A DNA stretch of 64,000 bases from an uncultured Bacteroidales bacterium (GCA_946185835.1 CAMHKW010000001.1:62001-126000); one strand, 5' to 3'. Positions 41,601-50,489 are shown, counted from the stretch's first letter. A program made the numbers and translations. Notes: generated by a model not told the origin, from the sequence alone.

Positions 41601-44600
41601 ATATATTGTGCTACTATTATCATGTCAGCCTCTACCGACGAGAAGTCTTCTGACCAGCCTGTGAAGATATAGTTCGGTCGTACGGGGTTGGTGGCGGGTG
41701 CTATAGCAGCCTCGTGCCATGCCACTACCTGTGGACCGCTGAGGACGGTGTTGTCGTAGTCGACGAAGGTCACGTTATAGGTGTTCTGCTCGTAGATGGC
41801 AGTCACTGTCATGTCGGCGCTGACTGACGAGAAGTCCTTGTCCCAGCCGGTGAAGTGGTGGCCTTCTACTGTCGGCAGTTCGCTTACCAACGGTGCGGTA
41901 GCCGACTGCTGGTACTCGACCTCTTGTGTCTTGACGGTCTGTCCGGCTGCTTCGAAGATGACAGTATAGGTGATAGGTGTATACTGTGCTTTGATATATA
42001 ATCCGTCGATGGTGATGTTGTCGAGGGCGTGGTCCCAACCTGCGAATTCGTAATGTTCGTGTTTGGGTGGTTCGGGTGCGCTCACTGTACCCCCATGCTG
42101 CACGGTGACGTCAGCGATGGCGCTGTTGTCACGGTCGATGAAGTGCACGATGTAGGTCTTGAGTTCGTATACGGCTTTCACCGTCATGTCTTCGGTTACG
42201 ATGCTGAAGTCGCGGTCCCAGCCGATGAAGCTATAGCCTTCTACGAAAGGTGCTGAGGGCGGGGTGACGACGGTGCTGCCGTATTCCACTGAATAAGGTG
42301 AGGCGCCGAGCGTCTCTCCGTTGAGACCTTCGAAGTTGACTTTGTATTTGTTGATGGTGAATTGTGCATAGGTGTTCAGTCCGTTGATGGTCACGTGCTC
42401 GATGTCGGGGTCCCAGCCGGTGAAAGTATATCCTGTCTTGGTGGCAGTAGGTACTATGTCGGGTGCTTGTCCGTAGTCGGCTTCGCTGGTGCCTAACAGC
42501 TCGGTGCCGTTGTAGAAGTTGACTGTCAGACGGTCGATAGTGTAGAGCGGATGAACCTCGAGAGGGTTAGTTGTGATGTTTGTCAGCGGTTGATCCCAAC
42601 CTGTGAAGTTATATCCGGCCTTGACGGGTGTGACTACCGTTGTGGGGTCGATAGAGGTGCCGTAGTCGATAGTGCGTAGGTCGATTTGGTGGTCGTCGAA
42701 GTCGTAGAAGCGAACGATGAGTTGTTCGATGTCGCAGAGGGCATTGATGGTGAGGTTGGTTGTCACGTTATGTTCGAACGACAGGTCGTCCCATGTCGAG
42801 AATACGTGTCCGGCAGGAGCGGTAACGGCAGGCGCAGTGGTTCCCTCGCCGTAGTTAACGGGTTTCTGCTCTATTAGTGTGCCGTCGCAGTTGAAGAAGC
42901 TGACGGTGAGTTGCTGTCTGTCGAACTTAGCGGTGTAGACTACATCATCTTTGCCCACCTCAATGGTGCGCGGGTTTTGGTTGTTGCCGTCGCTCCACTC
43001 TATGAACTCGTATCCGGTCTTAGCTGAGGCGCTCAGTGAGATGATGGTGCCGCAGTCGTAGGTCTTGATGGTCACGTTGTCGACATCGATGATGGCGGTA
43101 CCCTTGGTGTTGTCTTCGGAGGCGACTTCTATACGTGCGCGTGCGGTCTTGACGGTGGCTTTTATCTCGCTGTTGCTGATGACTTTGGCGGGTATGTCTA
43201 ACCATTTGTCGAAAGCTTCGCATGCGTCTAAGGGCAGCTGAGCGAGTGCCTCGTCGAGTTGTGCTTGTGTGAGTACCGACTCGTAGGCGATGTCTTGCAA
43301 GTGGTAGAACTCAACGCCGTTCTTGGTGAAGCTTATCTCGAACGTCTGCGGTTTGAAGTATGCGGTATAGGTGGCATCGGCAGCTACGGTGACCTGTAGC
43401 GGGTTGTCGGTGTAGTCGTTGGTGCCGTCGGACCAGCGGTCGAACTGATATCCTGTGACTGGGGCGGCAGTGAGTTGATGCATGGTGCCGCAGTCGTATT
43501 CGCCGCCGCCGGTAGCTGTGCCTAAGCTGTTGTCAGCCGAGAGGGTGGTGATGGTGAATTTGTCGCTTTTGACGGTGGCTTTCACTTCTAATGGTGCAGC
43601 CACGGTCAGAGTGGCGTAGTCCCAAGCGTCGAACGACTCGCAAGCGTCTAATGGCAGTTGTGCAAGAGCCTCGTCGAGCTGAGCTGTCGTCAGAGTGGTG
43701 CCGTAGGCTATGTCGGTGAGTTTGTAGAACTCGGCACCGTTCTTAGTGAAGGTCACGTCGAAGGTCTTGGGTTTGAAATAGGCGGTGTAGGTGGCATCGG
43801 CGGTAGCTATCACCTGCAGCGGGTTGTCGAGTATGTCGTTGGTGCCGTCGGACCAGTGGTCGAAGTCGAAGCCGGCGGCAGGAGTGGCAGTGAGGTTATG
43901 AGTGGTGTTGCAGTCGAACATGCCACCTCCGGTAGCCGAACCTTGGGCGTTGTCGGCAGTGGTGGTAGTGATGGTGTATTGGGCTGTCTTAATCTTGGCG
44001 TTGATGACGATGTTGTCGACTGTTACCACCAGGGTGGTGTATTCCCAGTGGTCGAAGGCTTCACATTGTGCCAAGGTGAGTTTGCCTTCTGCCTCTGCTA
44101 AGTTGTCGGTGCCTATGATAGAGCCGTATTCTACGTCAGCCATCATGTAGTATGGTGCTCCCTCTTTGGTGAAGGTGACGTCGAAGGTCTTAACCTTGAA
44201 GTATGCGGTATAGGTGGCATCGGCTGTCACTTCTATCTGTAATGGGTTGTCGGTGTAGTCGACAGTGCCGTCGGACCAGTGGTCGAAGATGTACTTGTCG
44301 GTGGCTGTAGCTGTCAGGTTGCGAGTGTCGTGGCAGTAGTACAAGCCTCCGCCGGCTACCGTACCTTTGGTGTTGTCTTCCGATGCTACGGTGATGGTAT
44401 ATTGGTCGGCATTGTATTTAGCAATGATGTCGGTGTTGACGCTTATGCTTGTCAGTGTGCCTACCCAGCTGTCGAAGGTCTTGCATGCCGGTGCTTGTGC
44501 TATAGCTTTGGCAGTGGCAGCGTCGATGTCGGCTTGAGCTACATCGTCGTTGCACGATACGGTGGTAGTGTGCAGTTCAGTAACGCCGTCTTCAGCGAGG

Positions 44601-47380
44601 AAGCGTACGGTGAGGGGAGCATATTCGAAGGTGGCGGTCAGCGTGAGGTCTTCGGTCTGTGCGAGGATGTCGCGAGAAGCATCGGTATTGCCGTCCGACC
44701 AGTTGACGAACTTGTAGCAAGGTGCCGGTGTGGCGGTGAGGTGTAGGTTAGCGCCGCAGTCGAAGGTGCCGGTGATGGGGTTGCTGCTGTCGTCGACAGC
44801 GGTGGCGGTACCAAACGCGGTGTTGTTGACTGACAAGGTGAGGTCGAACTGCTTGTTTTTGTATGTAGCTCTGACGTCGACGTTGGCAGTCACGCCCAAG
44901 AGGTCGGCAACGTCGTCCCATGCGTCGAACTCTTTGCATGCCGGTGCCGCGCTGTTAGCGGCTGCGATGGCGGCGTCGATGTCGGTGGAGGCCACGTCAT
45001 CGCCACAACCTACTGTGGTGGTATATAGCTCTGTCATTCCATCATCAGCAAGGAAGCGTACGGTGAGGGGAGCATATACGAAGGTGGCGGTCAGCGTGAG
45101 GTCTTCGGTGATGACGATGTCACGCTCGGGCGTGGTCACTCCGTCGGACCAGTCGACGAACTGATAGCAAGTTGCAGGTGTGGCGACAACATGTACTGTC
45201 GTGCCGCAGTCGAACGGACCGGTGATGGGGTTGTTGCTGCCGTCAACGGCTGTGGCAGTACCAAACGTCGGGTCGTTGACCGACAAGGTGAGGTCGAACT
45301 GCTTGTTTTTGTATGTGGCTTTGACGTCAACGTTGGCAGTCACGCCAGCGAGGTCGGCAACGTTGTCCCATGCGTTGAACTCTTTGCATGCCGGTGCCGC
45401 GGCGTTAGCTGCTGCTATGGCGGCGTCGATGTCGGTGGAGGCTACGTCGCTACCACATTCTACTGTGGTGGTATATAGCTCTGTCATTCCATCATCAGCA
45501 AGGAAGCGTACGGTGAGGGGAGCATATACGAAGGTGGCGGTCAGCGTGAGGTCTTCGGTGATGACGATGTCACGCTCGGGCGTGGTCACTCCGTCGGACC
45601 AGTCGACGAACTGATAGCAAGTTGCAGGTGTGGCGACAACATGTACTGTCGTGCCGCAGTCGAACGGACCGGTGATGGGGTTGTTGCTGCCGTCAACGGC
45701 TGTGGCAGTACCAAACGTCGGGTCGTTGACCGACAAGGTGAGGTCGAACTGCTTGTTTTTGTATGTGGCTTTGACGTCAACGTTGGCAGTCACGTCCACG
45801 AGGTCGGCAGCGTCGTCCCATGCGTCGAACTCTTTGCATGCCGGTGCTACACCGACGGCGTTAGCTTCAACTATAGCTGCCTCGATGTCGGCTGTGGCTA
45901 CGTCGCTGCCACATTCTACTCCACTTACCTCTTTGAGCACTATCAGTCCGTCTTCCGAGAGGAAGCGTACGGTGTAGGTCGAGATGGCGAAGTTAGCTGT
46001 GAGAGTCGAGTCTTTCCTCAAATCGAGGATGTCACGCTCGGGCGTGATTTCGCCGTCGGACCAGTCGACGAACTCGTAGCATGCATAGGGTGTGGCTACT
46101 ATGTGTATGTCGGTGCCGCAGTCGAACGGACCGGTGATGGGGTTGTTGCTGCCGTCGACAGCTGTGGCGGAGCCGAACAAAGGGTTGTTGGCTGACAGTG
46201 TGAGGTCGAACTGTTTGTTTTTGTATGTGGCACAAACGTTGATGTCGCTTTTCACCGGTGCTTTGACGTCGGCGCCTGCCCATGCGTCGAACTCTTTGCA
46301 GTCGGGTGCGACGCCGTCGGCGTTAGCGGCAGCGATGGCAGCGTCGATGTCGGTCTGCTCTATCTGACTGCCCCATTCTACGGTGATGCCGCCGAGAAGG
46401 ACGTTAGTACATGCCTCGTCGTAGAAAACAACGGGCATCTGACGAAGCTTGAAGTAGGCGGTGTAGGTCACATCGTCGAGCACACGAACGGTGAGAGGGT
46501 TGTCGGTATATTGGTTAGTGCCGTCCGACCAATAGTCGAATTCATAGCCTTGGTAGAAATATGCGTTGGCTGTTATCTGTGTCTCAACGCCGCAGTTTAC
46601 ATCGGTGGTCCCCGTCACCTCGCCCTTAGCAGAGTCTTCCGAAACTACGGTAAGATGTTTGGAGTCAGGTCCTTGCAGGTTGAGGTCTTGCCATACAGGG
46701 GTTGCAGCATATTTACTCACGAGGTCGCATGAGGCAATATGCACTACGAGGTTGTCGACGTCAGTAGAGCCCGACAAAGCTGTAGCGCTCAGCGCGGGAG
46801 GTTCGGGTGCGCCGATATAGATGGTGGCAAGAGATTCGCAATTATAGAATGCTACGTCACCGATAGTCTCTAATGTGTTAGGAAGAGAGATGCTGGTGAG
46901 TTTTTCGCAATCCTCGAATGCAGAACTGCTTATAGTCTTTAGTGTTGCAGGAAGGCTGATGCTTACAAGTTTAGAACATCCGGCGAAAGCCGAACTACCG
47001 ATGTTCTCCAAACCATCTTGTAACTGCACCATCGTCAGTTCTCCACACCATTGGAAGGCACCAACACCTATCTCTTTGACTGTGTTGGCAATAGATATCG
47101 TTTGTAGATTGGTGCACAAGGTAAACGCGTTACGTCCGACGGCTGTAATGCCATCTTGTATGTAAACAGTCTTGATGTTGGAGCTATGGCTCTGCCATGG
47201 TCGCTCGGTTAACTTACCTGCGTAGCTTCGCATCGGACCTGTGCCGCTGACAGTGAGCACGTAGTCGTCTGTGATTTCCCAATTCAGACCGTCAGTACCG
47301 GTGCCGCTGGCGATGACGGCAGCAACAGATGGCATCAAAAACAAACTCAGAAAGAGGATGATAGCGCTAAACTTTTTCAT
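38627..47380 (-). CDS. Giant T9SS-exported surface protein with leucine-rich and InlB B-type repeats
   Basis: 2917 residues. Signal peptide about 1-24 (AIILFLSLFLMPSVAAVIA). Residues about 25-235: BspA-like leucine-rich repeats (LRR_5; phrases such as LKTISSSAFEDCEKLTSISL). About 240-1480: InlB-like divergent repeats (Divergent_InlB, units ending ATYTAYFK or LTLTATF). About 1485-2490: sixteen Listeria-Bacteroides repeats of about 63 residues (pattern VTFVDYDGT, then GYxFxGWDxDFSxVTxDMTV). One more divergent unit follows, then about 350 residues of unrecognised sequence. The last ~75 residues (ISVYSVAGKLLRTITTEGNSTLTIPS, ending KYFVK) are a T9SS type A sorting domain. It is therefore exported and attached to the cell surface, and is probably an adhesin or matrix protein. 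Own promoter at 47564-47594. Confidence 0.88.
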   Translation of the reverse strand: MKKFSAIILFLSLFLMPSVAAVIASGTGTDGLNWEITDDYVLTVSGTGPMRSYAGKLTERPWQSHSSNIKTVYIQDGITAVGRNAFTLCTNLQTISIANTVKEIGVGAFQWCGELTMVQLQDGLENIGSSAFAGCSKLVSISLPATLKTISSSAFEDCEKLTSISLPNTLETIGDVAFYNCESLATIYIGAPEPPALSATALSGSTDVDNLVVHIASCDLVSKYAATPVWQDLNLQGPDSKHLTVVSEDSAKGEVTGTTDVNCGVETQITANAYFYQGYEFDYWSDGTNQYTDNPLTVRVLDDVTYTAYFKLRQMPVVFYDEACTNVLLGGITVEWGSQIEQTDIDAAIAAANADGVAPDCKEFDAWAGADVKAPVKSDINVCATYKNKQFDLTLSANNPLFGSATAVDGSNNPITGPFDCGTDIHIVATPYACYEFVDWSDGEITPERDILDLRKDSTLTANFAISTYTVRFLSEDGLIVLKEVSGVECGSDVATADIEAAIVEANAVGVAPACKEFDAWDDAADLVDVTANVDVKATYKNKQFDLTLSVNDPTFGTATAVDGSNNPITGPFDCGTTVHVVATPATCYQFVDWSDGVTTPERDIVITEDLTLTATFVYAPLTVRFLADDGMTELYTTTVECGSDVASTDIDAAIAAANAAAPACKEFNAWDNVADLAGVTANVDVKATYKNKQFDLTLSVNDPTFGTATAVDGSNNPITGPFDCGTTVHVVATPATCYQFVDWSDGVTTPERDIVITEDLTLTATFVYAPLTVRFLADDGMTELYTTTVGCGDDVASTDIDAAIAAANSAAPACKEFDAWDDVADLLGVTANVDVRATYKNKQFDLTLSVNNTAFGTATAVDDSSNPITGTFDCGANLHLTATPAPCYKFVNWSDGNTDASRDILAQTEDLTLTATFEYAPLTVRFLAEDGVTELHTTTVSCNDDVAQADIDAATAKAIAQAPACKTFDSWVGTLTSISVNTDIIAKYNADQYTITVASEDNTKGTVAGGGLYYCHDTRNLTATATDKYIFDHWSDGTVDYTDNPLQIEVTADATYTAYFKVKTFDVTFTKEGAPYYMMADVEYGSIIGTDNLAEAEGKLTLAQCEAFDHWEYTTLVVTVDNIVINAKIKTAQYTITTTTADNAQGSATGGGMFDCNTTHNLTATPAAGFDFDHWSDGTNDILDNPLQVIATADATYTAYFKPKTFDVTFTKNGAEFYKLTDIAYGTTLTTAQLDEALAQLPLDACESFDAWDYATLTVAAPLEVKATVKSDKFTITTLSADNSLGTATGGGEYDCGTMHQLTAAPVTGYQFDRWSDGTNDYTDNPLQVTVAADATYTAYFKPQTFEISFTKNGVEFYHLQDIAYESVLTQAQLDEALAQLPLDACEAFDKWLDIPAKVISNSEIKATVKTARARIEVASEDNTKGTAIIDVDNVTIKTYDCGTIISLSASAKTGYEFIEWSDGNNQNPRTIEVGKDDVVYTAKFDRQQLTVSFFNCDGTLIEQKPVNYGEGTTAPAVTAPAGHVFSTWDDLSFEHNVTTNLTINALCDIEQLIVRFYDFDDHQIDLRTIDYGTSIDPTTVVTPVKAGYNFTGWDQPLTNITTNPLEVHPLYTIDRLTVNFYNGTELLGTSEADYGQAPDIVPTATKTGYTFTGWDPDIEHVTINGLNTYAQFTINKYKVNFEGLNGETLGASPYSVEYGSTVVTPPSAPFVEGYSFIGWDRDFSIVTEDMTVKAVYELKTYIVHFIDRDNSAIADVTVQHGGTVSAPEPPKHEHYEFAGWDHALDNITIDGLYIKAQYTPITYTVIFEAAGQTVKTQEVEYQQSATAPLVSELPTVEGHHFTGWDKDFSSVSADMTVTAIYEQNTYNVTFVDYDNTVLSGPQVVAWHEAAIAPATNPVRPNYIFTGWSEDFSSVEADMIIVAQYIDQWYTVRFLDSYNNLFTLIDQQTIEYGYGATAPASIPDHTSAGYHFAGWSADFSNITANLDVNALYEKNTYEVRFFDWNGSQIGLTQTIEHGMPAEAPATLPEREGYTFTGWSADFSNVTSNLNITALYTAKTYNVTFKNWDGSVLKIDAVTYGGTAVPPTEEPKRDDYIFVGWDGDYSNVTADITVVAKFVGHYLTVRFLDYDGTVLWTSITNYGEKAIAPEQPQREGYSFTGWDKDYNVVTDNMDIYATYSIRSFHVRFFDIDTSTPVSEQDVVYLQSATAPTLSAHEGMTFKGWSEDFSTIKQDVDIYAIYETTTYTVTFVNYDSQMWTQTVGYGMSAVAPALEARYGFDFIGWTGGDYTNVTSNMTLTAQYQRTTYTVTFVDYLGTLSSQTVEHGMRPSEPTARVDVGHLFAHWDKNFDYITSDLTINAVYTDITFTVTFRDYDGTFLSSQDVSYGGSATAPAQPTRSGYVFLAWDQDFSSVTANMTVTATYRKDILDVTFREWNGEVITVVQVQYGSTPVAPTPKEREGYHFTGWDKDITAVHEDLDVKAQYEINEYLVEVRSADFMLGVVTGGGYFTHGQTADINAIPDEEYELVAWLNGNTNEPIEGLTGEHLSFVVTSDTSLVAFFRLKPFVIEEDRFYSVCPGDSVTLPSGKRVEVTVEEQVKDTIHFEYITDVWCDSVFTCYLSALAVPEMPQVAMLPTAIYYRAIDIEAATASMQASLAMNVTEQTADFADGWWEWIADTTWTRYDDDIVMSYDTISMRYVAVTTCSDTLYTEPFRIAVQRQNADNCPECQVDFVAVIIYDWMLMLDKATLNDMGYAFPADSVAWYKVVGEVDNLNEPDTWDDEELTRGFYYTVDHTLAGSGDTFYAIVYLPEQSADVPCRGLLRSAMLQFAATPQPAPQQKVTVRPTITEPTETITIEGIDAESTTTISVYSVAGKLLRTITTEGNSTLTIPSEAAEGTYMIHIDSSNQHVVRKYFVK
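39915..42930 (-). repeat. Sixteen tandem Listeria-Bacteroides repeats inside the giant gene
   Basis: Each unit is about 190 bases. Protein pattern per unit: beta strand, Gly, 'AP..P', then GY-x-F-x-GWD and a closing TVTA.Y strand. The copies are diverged, so they are old duplications. Confidence 0.8.
45010..45794 (-). repeat. Recent 450-bp duplication inside the giant gene
   Basis: 45010-45344 and 45460-45794 are identical over about 335 bases at an exact offset of 450 bases (150 codons). The reading frame is kept. Neighbouring units are much less similar, so this is a recent gain. Confidence 0.88.
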
Positions 47381-47563
47381 ATTGGTGAGTCTTTAATGGA
47401 GCGGCTGTCTAAAGGTCTTGTCGCCTGCAGCAGACAATGTCCGCACCAAGATTTATAATTCTATATTAGTTGTTGTGTTGTCGAAATAACGTGCTTTGTA
47501 GCTTATGTGCCCGCTTTTGCTACGCTATGTTTGCCAAACGGGCATACTATGTACATTAGCCCG
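47381..47563 (-). other. Leader of the giant surface-protein gene
   Basis: About 175 bases between promoter and ATG. I saw no open frame and no recognised RNA element in it. Confidence 0.35.
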
Positions 47564-47594
47564 CAAAGTTAAGAAAATAATTTAACATACACAA
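47564..47594 (-). promoter_or_regulatory. Promoter of the giant surface-protein gene
   Basis: Minus strand ATTG (47595-47592), 20 bases, TAACTTTG (47571-47564). Confidence 0.68.
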
Positions 47595-47622
47595 TTTTTT
47601 TTCGCTAAGACATAAACAAAGA

Positions 47623-47644
47623 GCACTATTTAGCAAAATAGTGC
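47623..47644 (-). terminator. Hairpin upstream of the giant gene, terminator of the feo operon
   Basis: gcactattt pairs with aaatagtgc around an agca loop. On the minus strand it is followed by tttgtttatg, a partial T tract, and lies after the feo genes. Confidence 0.55.
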
Positions 47645-47715
47645 CCTTAATGGAGTGCGAGTTCAGAGTTTGTCGGCTGTTGAAAGATGTTGATAAATTA
47701 CGGAGATTCGTATAT

Positions 47716-47744
47716 TTGCCGCCGGCCCGAAACCGGCGTACCCT
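47716..47744. repeat. REP-like palindrome, copy 7
   Basis: tgccgccggcccgaaaccggcgta, with a changed centre (cccga). It lies after the small feo gene stop. Confidence 0.68.
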
Positions 47745-47779
47745 GTGTCGGTTGCGGAGTCGGCGTAGGCGTGACGCTC

Positions 47780-47932
47780 TCAGTATCGTTTTTTGCAGAC
47801 GGAGCTGAGTGTGCAGCCGGCGCAGTGATTGTCAGAGGTGCAATGTCGGACGCGCCTGATTTGGCGAACAATGAGCAGTGCTGCCGCAATGATTGCGGCT
47901 GCTATAATAATATAGGCTGCTATGGTTTGCAC
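47780..47932 (-). CDS. FeoB-associated Cys-rich small membrane protein
   Basis: 50 residues on the minus strand, GTG start at 47932, TGA at 47782-47780. Translation begins MQTIAAYIIIAAAIIAAALL, a clear N-terminal transmembrane helix, then a basic stretch (VRQIRRVRH) and four cysteines in C-x5-C-x2-C-x5-C (residues 31, 37, 40, 46), ending CKKRY. Membrane helix plus Cys cluster directly downstream of feoB matches the FeoB-associated small protein family (Pfam FeoB_associated, PF12669), thought to assist iron passage. An ATA at 47941 or ATC at 47935 could be alternative starts; no ATG exists. It is 88 bases after feoB and separated by a 9-bp tandem repeat. Confidence 0.72.
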   Translation of the reverse strand: MQTIAAYIIIAAAIIAAALLIVRQIRRVRHCTSDNHCAGCTLSSVCKKRY

Positions 47933-47962
47933 GATGGTTATTGATTTTTTTGGAATCTCGTG

Positions 47963-48010
47963 ATCTCGAGATGTCGAGATGTCGAGATGTCGAAGTGTCG
48001 AGATGTCGAA
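47963..48010. repeat. 9-bp minisatellite after feoB
   Basis: About five copies of gatgtcgag (one aagtgtcga variant) between feoB and the small Cys-rich gene. On the minus strand it would be in the feo message. Confidence 0.75.
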
Positions 48011-48019
48011 ATCTTTTTT

Positions 48020-50467
48020 TTAGATTAGCATTCCGATTTGGAACACGGCGGTGGCGAGTAGCCATGCTATGGTGGTGCTATAGAGCAGTGAGAACCACAT
48101 CCAGCCTCGCCCTATCTCCTTGCGTATGGTAGCTAAGGTTGAGATACATGGGAAATACAGCAACACGAAGAGCATCATGCAAAAGGCGGCAAGAGGTGTG
48201 AACAGTCGGTTGCCGTCGGCGTCGGTGACGGTGGTCAGTCGTGTAGCAAGGGTCTCTTGGTTGTCGTCGTCGTATCTGTCGATGCCGTATAGTACTGCCA
48301 TCGATGAGGCTATCACCTCTTTAGCGGCGCAGCCTGCTATCAGGCTGATGCCGGCACGCCATTCGAGTCCCATAGGGCGGAACGCGGGTTCTATAGCCTT
48401 ACCAAAACGTCCGAGGTATGAGTTCTCGAGCTGTTGTGACTCGGCAGCGACGGTGTTTGTTTCGGTGTTATCGGTAGCGAGAGTGCTGTTCTCATGGTGC
48501 GGGAAGTAGCCCAATGCCCAGATGATGACCGAAGCTAACAGCACAATAGTGCTGACGCGTTGTAGCCACTCTTTGGCTTTGTCCCACGTGTGTATCAGTG
48601 TGTTACGAAGTGTGGGAATACGATAAGGGGGCAGTTCCATTACAAACGGGTTGTCTTGTTGCTTGAAGCGAAGTCGGCTCAGCAGCAGCGAGGTGAGAAT
48701 GGCGATGGCGAGTCCGATGAGGTAGATACCGAGCAGTATGACAGCCTGGTGGTGAGGGAAGAAGGCTGCCACTAAGAGCAGGTAGACCGGTAGTCGTGCC
48801 GAGCATGACACGAAGGGTACCGTCACGATGGTGAGTATGCGGTCGCGTGGGTTCTCTAATGTCCGTGCCGCCAGCACTGCCGGGACAGAGCATCCGAAGC
48901 CTATGATATAGGGTATGAACGACTTGCCATGCAGTCCCATACGGTGCATGAGTTTGTCCATGATGAACGCTGCACGTGCCATATAACCTGTGTCTTCGAG
49001 CACTGAGATAAACATAAAAAGCAGCAGTATCTGCGGCACGAAGACGAGTACAGCTCCCATGCCGGAGAGTACGCCGTCGACGAGCAGGTCGGTGAGCATG
49101 CCGGGTGCCATCTGTTCGCGTAGTAAGTCGCCCAAGGCAGCAATGCCCGTCTCGATCCATTCTTGCGGATAGGCGCCAAGCACGAAGGTGACTTCGAACA
49201 TAAGGAACATAAAACAGAATAGGATAGGGAACCCGAGCCAGCGGTTGGTCAGTACCTTGTCTAAGGCATACCCCATCTCGGTCTTCTGCTGGTGCTTGGC
49301 GGGTGTGAACGTCTCGCCCAAGGCACCTCGTATGAAGCCGTAGCGGAGGTCCGACACTACGGAGGTGATGTCTTCGTCGTATTCTTTTTCGAACACTTCT
49401 TTGTAGTGGTCGGCAGCCGCGATGATGTCGCTGTAGTTGTTGCAGTGCTCGAACATCCGCATTGTGGTGCGGTCGTGTTCTATGAGTTTGATGGCGAGGT
49501 ATCGAGGGTGTATCACATCGCGCATGTCGTCGTTGAGTTTGATGAGGTCTTTGACCTCGTCGATGGCTGCCATCATCTCTCGTCCGTAGTTGATATGTAT
49601 GTGGTGTGTGACCGCCGGTCCGTGCTGATGTTGGTGTGCCGGGTTGTGACATATCATCTCTGTAGCGGTGCCTTCGTATACCTGCACCACGGCTTCCAGC
49701 ACGTTGTCGATGCCCCATCCGGTGCGTGCGATGACAGGGACGATGGGGAATCCGAGCAGTTTGCCTAAAGCCTCGTGGTCGAGCCGGTCGCCCGATGCCT
49801 GCAACTCGTCGTACATGTTGAGTGCCATCACCATGGGTTGGTTGCGGTCGATGAGTTGGGTAGTGAGGTAGAGGTTGCGTTCGAGGTTGGCAGCGTTGAC
49901 GATGTTGAGTACGACGTCGAGCTCGTGGTTGTCTAAGAAGTCACGCACGTAAAGCTCTTCGGGAGAGTATTCGGTAAGCGAATAGGTGCCCGGCAGGTCG
50001 ACCAGATGTATGCTGTATCCTCGGTGATAGAATGTGCCTATCTTCGAGTCGACGGTCACTCCCGAGTAGTTACCTACCTTCTCTCGCATGCCTGTGGCGT
50101 AGTTGAATAGCGATGTCTTGCCGCAGTTGGGGTTTCCCACCAGCGCTACCGTTATCTCTTTGCTGAGCTGTTCTACTTCATGTCGGACATGCTCTTCGAT
50201 AGTGCCGTGGTAGTCTTTGTCGATGTCGGGGTGCGCCTCTTCCGAGAGCGAGACGACGTCGATTTTGGCGGCTTCAGAGTGGCGGAGCGAGACATGTGTC
50301 CCCATGATTTCGTATTCTACAGGGTCGCGCAGTGGAGCGTTCTTCAAGACGCAGACCACCTCGCCGCGAACAAAGCCGAGTTCGAGTATGCGATGACGGA
50401 AGCCTCCATGACCATGTACTTTCACGATCATGCATTTGCCGCCGGTAGGTATGTCAGAAAGAGTCAT
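48020..50467 (-). CDS. feoB: Ferrous iron transporter, FeoA-FeoB fusion
   Basis: 815 residues from ATG 50467 (open frame to 50521 crosses the promoter). Residues 1-75 are a FeoA SH3-like domain (LSDIPTGGKCMIVKVHGHGGFRHRILELGFVRGE). Then the cytoplasmic G domain: G1 GNPNCGKTSLFN, switch region YSGVTVDSK, G3 DLPGTYSL, G4 near NMYD. The C-terminal half is the polytopic membrane transporter with two Gate motifs (FIPYIIGFGCSVPAVLAARTL; FVSCSARLPVYLLLVAAFF, containing the conserved Cys). It imports Fe2+ across the inner membrane. FeoA-FeoB fusion is known in Bacteroidales such as Porphyromonas. Followed by the small Cys-rich protein gene. Confidence 0.95.
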   Translation of the reverse strand: MTLSDIPTGGKCMIVKVHGHGGFRHRILELGFVRGEVVCVLKNAPLRDPVEYEIMGTHVSLRHSEAAKIDVVSLSEEAHPDIDKDYHGTIEEHVRHEVEQLSKEITVALVGNPNCGKTSLFNYATGMREKVGNYSGVTVDSKIGTFYHRGYSIHLVDLPGTYSLTEYSPEELYVRDFLDNHELDVVLNIVNAANLERNLYLTTQLIDRNQPMVMALNMYDELQASGDRLDHEALGKLLGFPIVPVIARTGWGIDNVLEAVVQVYEGTATEMICHNPAHQHQHGPAVTHHIHINYGREMMAAIDEVKDLIKLNDDMRDVIHPRYLAIKLIEHDRTTMRMFEHCNNYSDIIAAADHYKEVFEKEYDEDITSVVSDLRYGFIRGALGETFTPAKHQQKTEMGYALDKVLTNRWLGFPILFCFMFLMFEVTFVLGAYPQEWIETGIAALGDLLREQMAPGMLTDLLVDGVLSGMGAVLVFVPQILLLFMFISVLEDTGYMARAAFIMDKLMHRMGLHGKSFIPYIIGFGCSVPAVLAARTLENPRDRILTIVTVPFVSCSARLPVYLLLVAAFFPHHQAVILLGIYLIGLAIAILTSLLLSRLRFKQQDNPFVMELPPYRIPTLRNTLIHTWDKAKEWLQRVSTIVLLASVIIWALGYFPHHENSTLATDNTETNTVAAESQQLENSYLGRFGKAIEPAFRPMGLEWRAGISLIAGCAAKEVIASSMAVLYGIDRYDDDNQETLATRLTTVTDADGNRLFTPLAAFCMMLFVLLYFPCISTLATIRKEIGRGWMWFSLLYSTTIAWLLATAVFQIGMLI

Positions 50468-50489
50468 AGCTGTGTGTTTTTTGACGCTG

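Noticed and set aside
47698-47889. 63-residue Pro/Thr-rich minus-strand frame after feoB
   Set aside because: Overlaps the more convincing FeoB-associated frame, lacks a signal and runs through the REP-like palindrome.
48603-49718. 371-residue Arg/His-rich frame within feoB
   Set aside because: Out-of-frame shadow on the same strand with an extreme composition typical of shifted frames.
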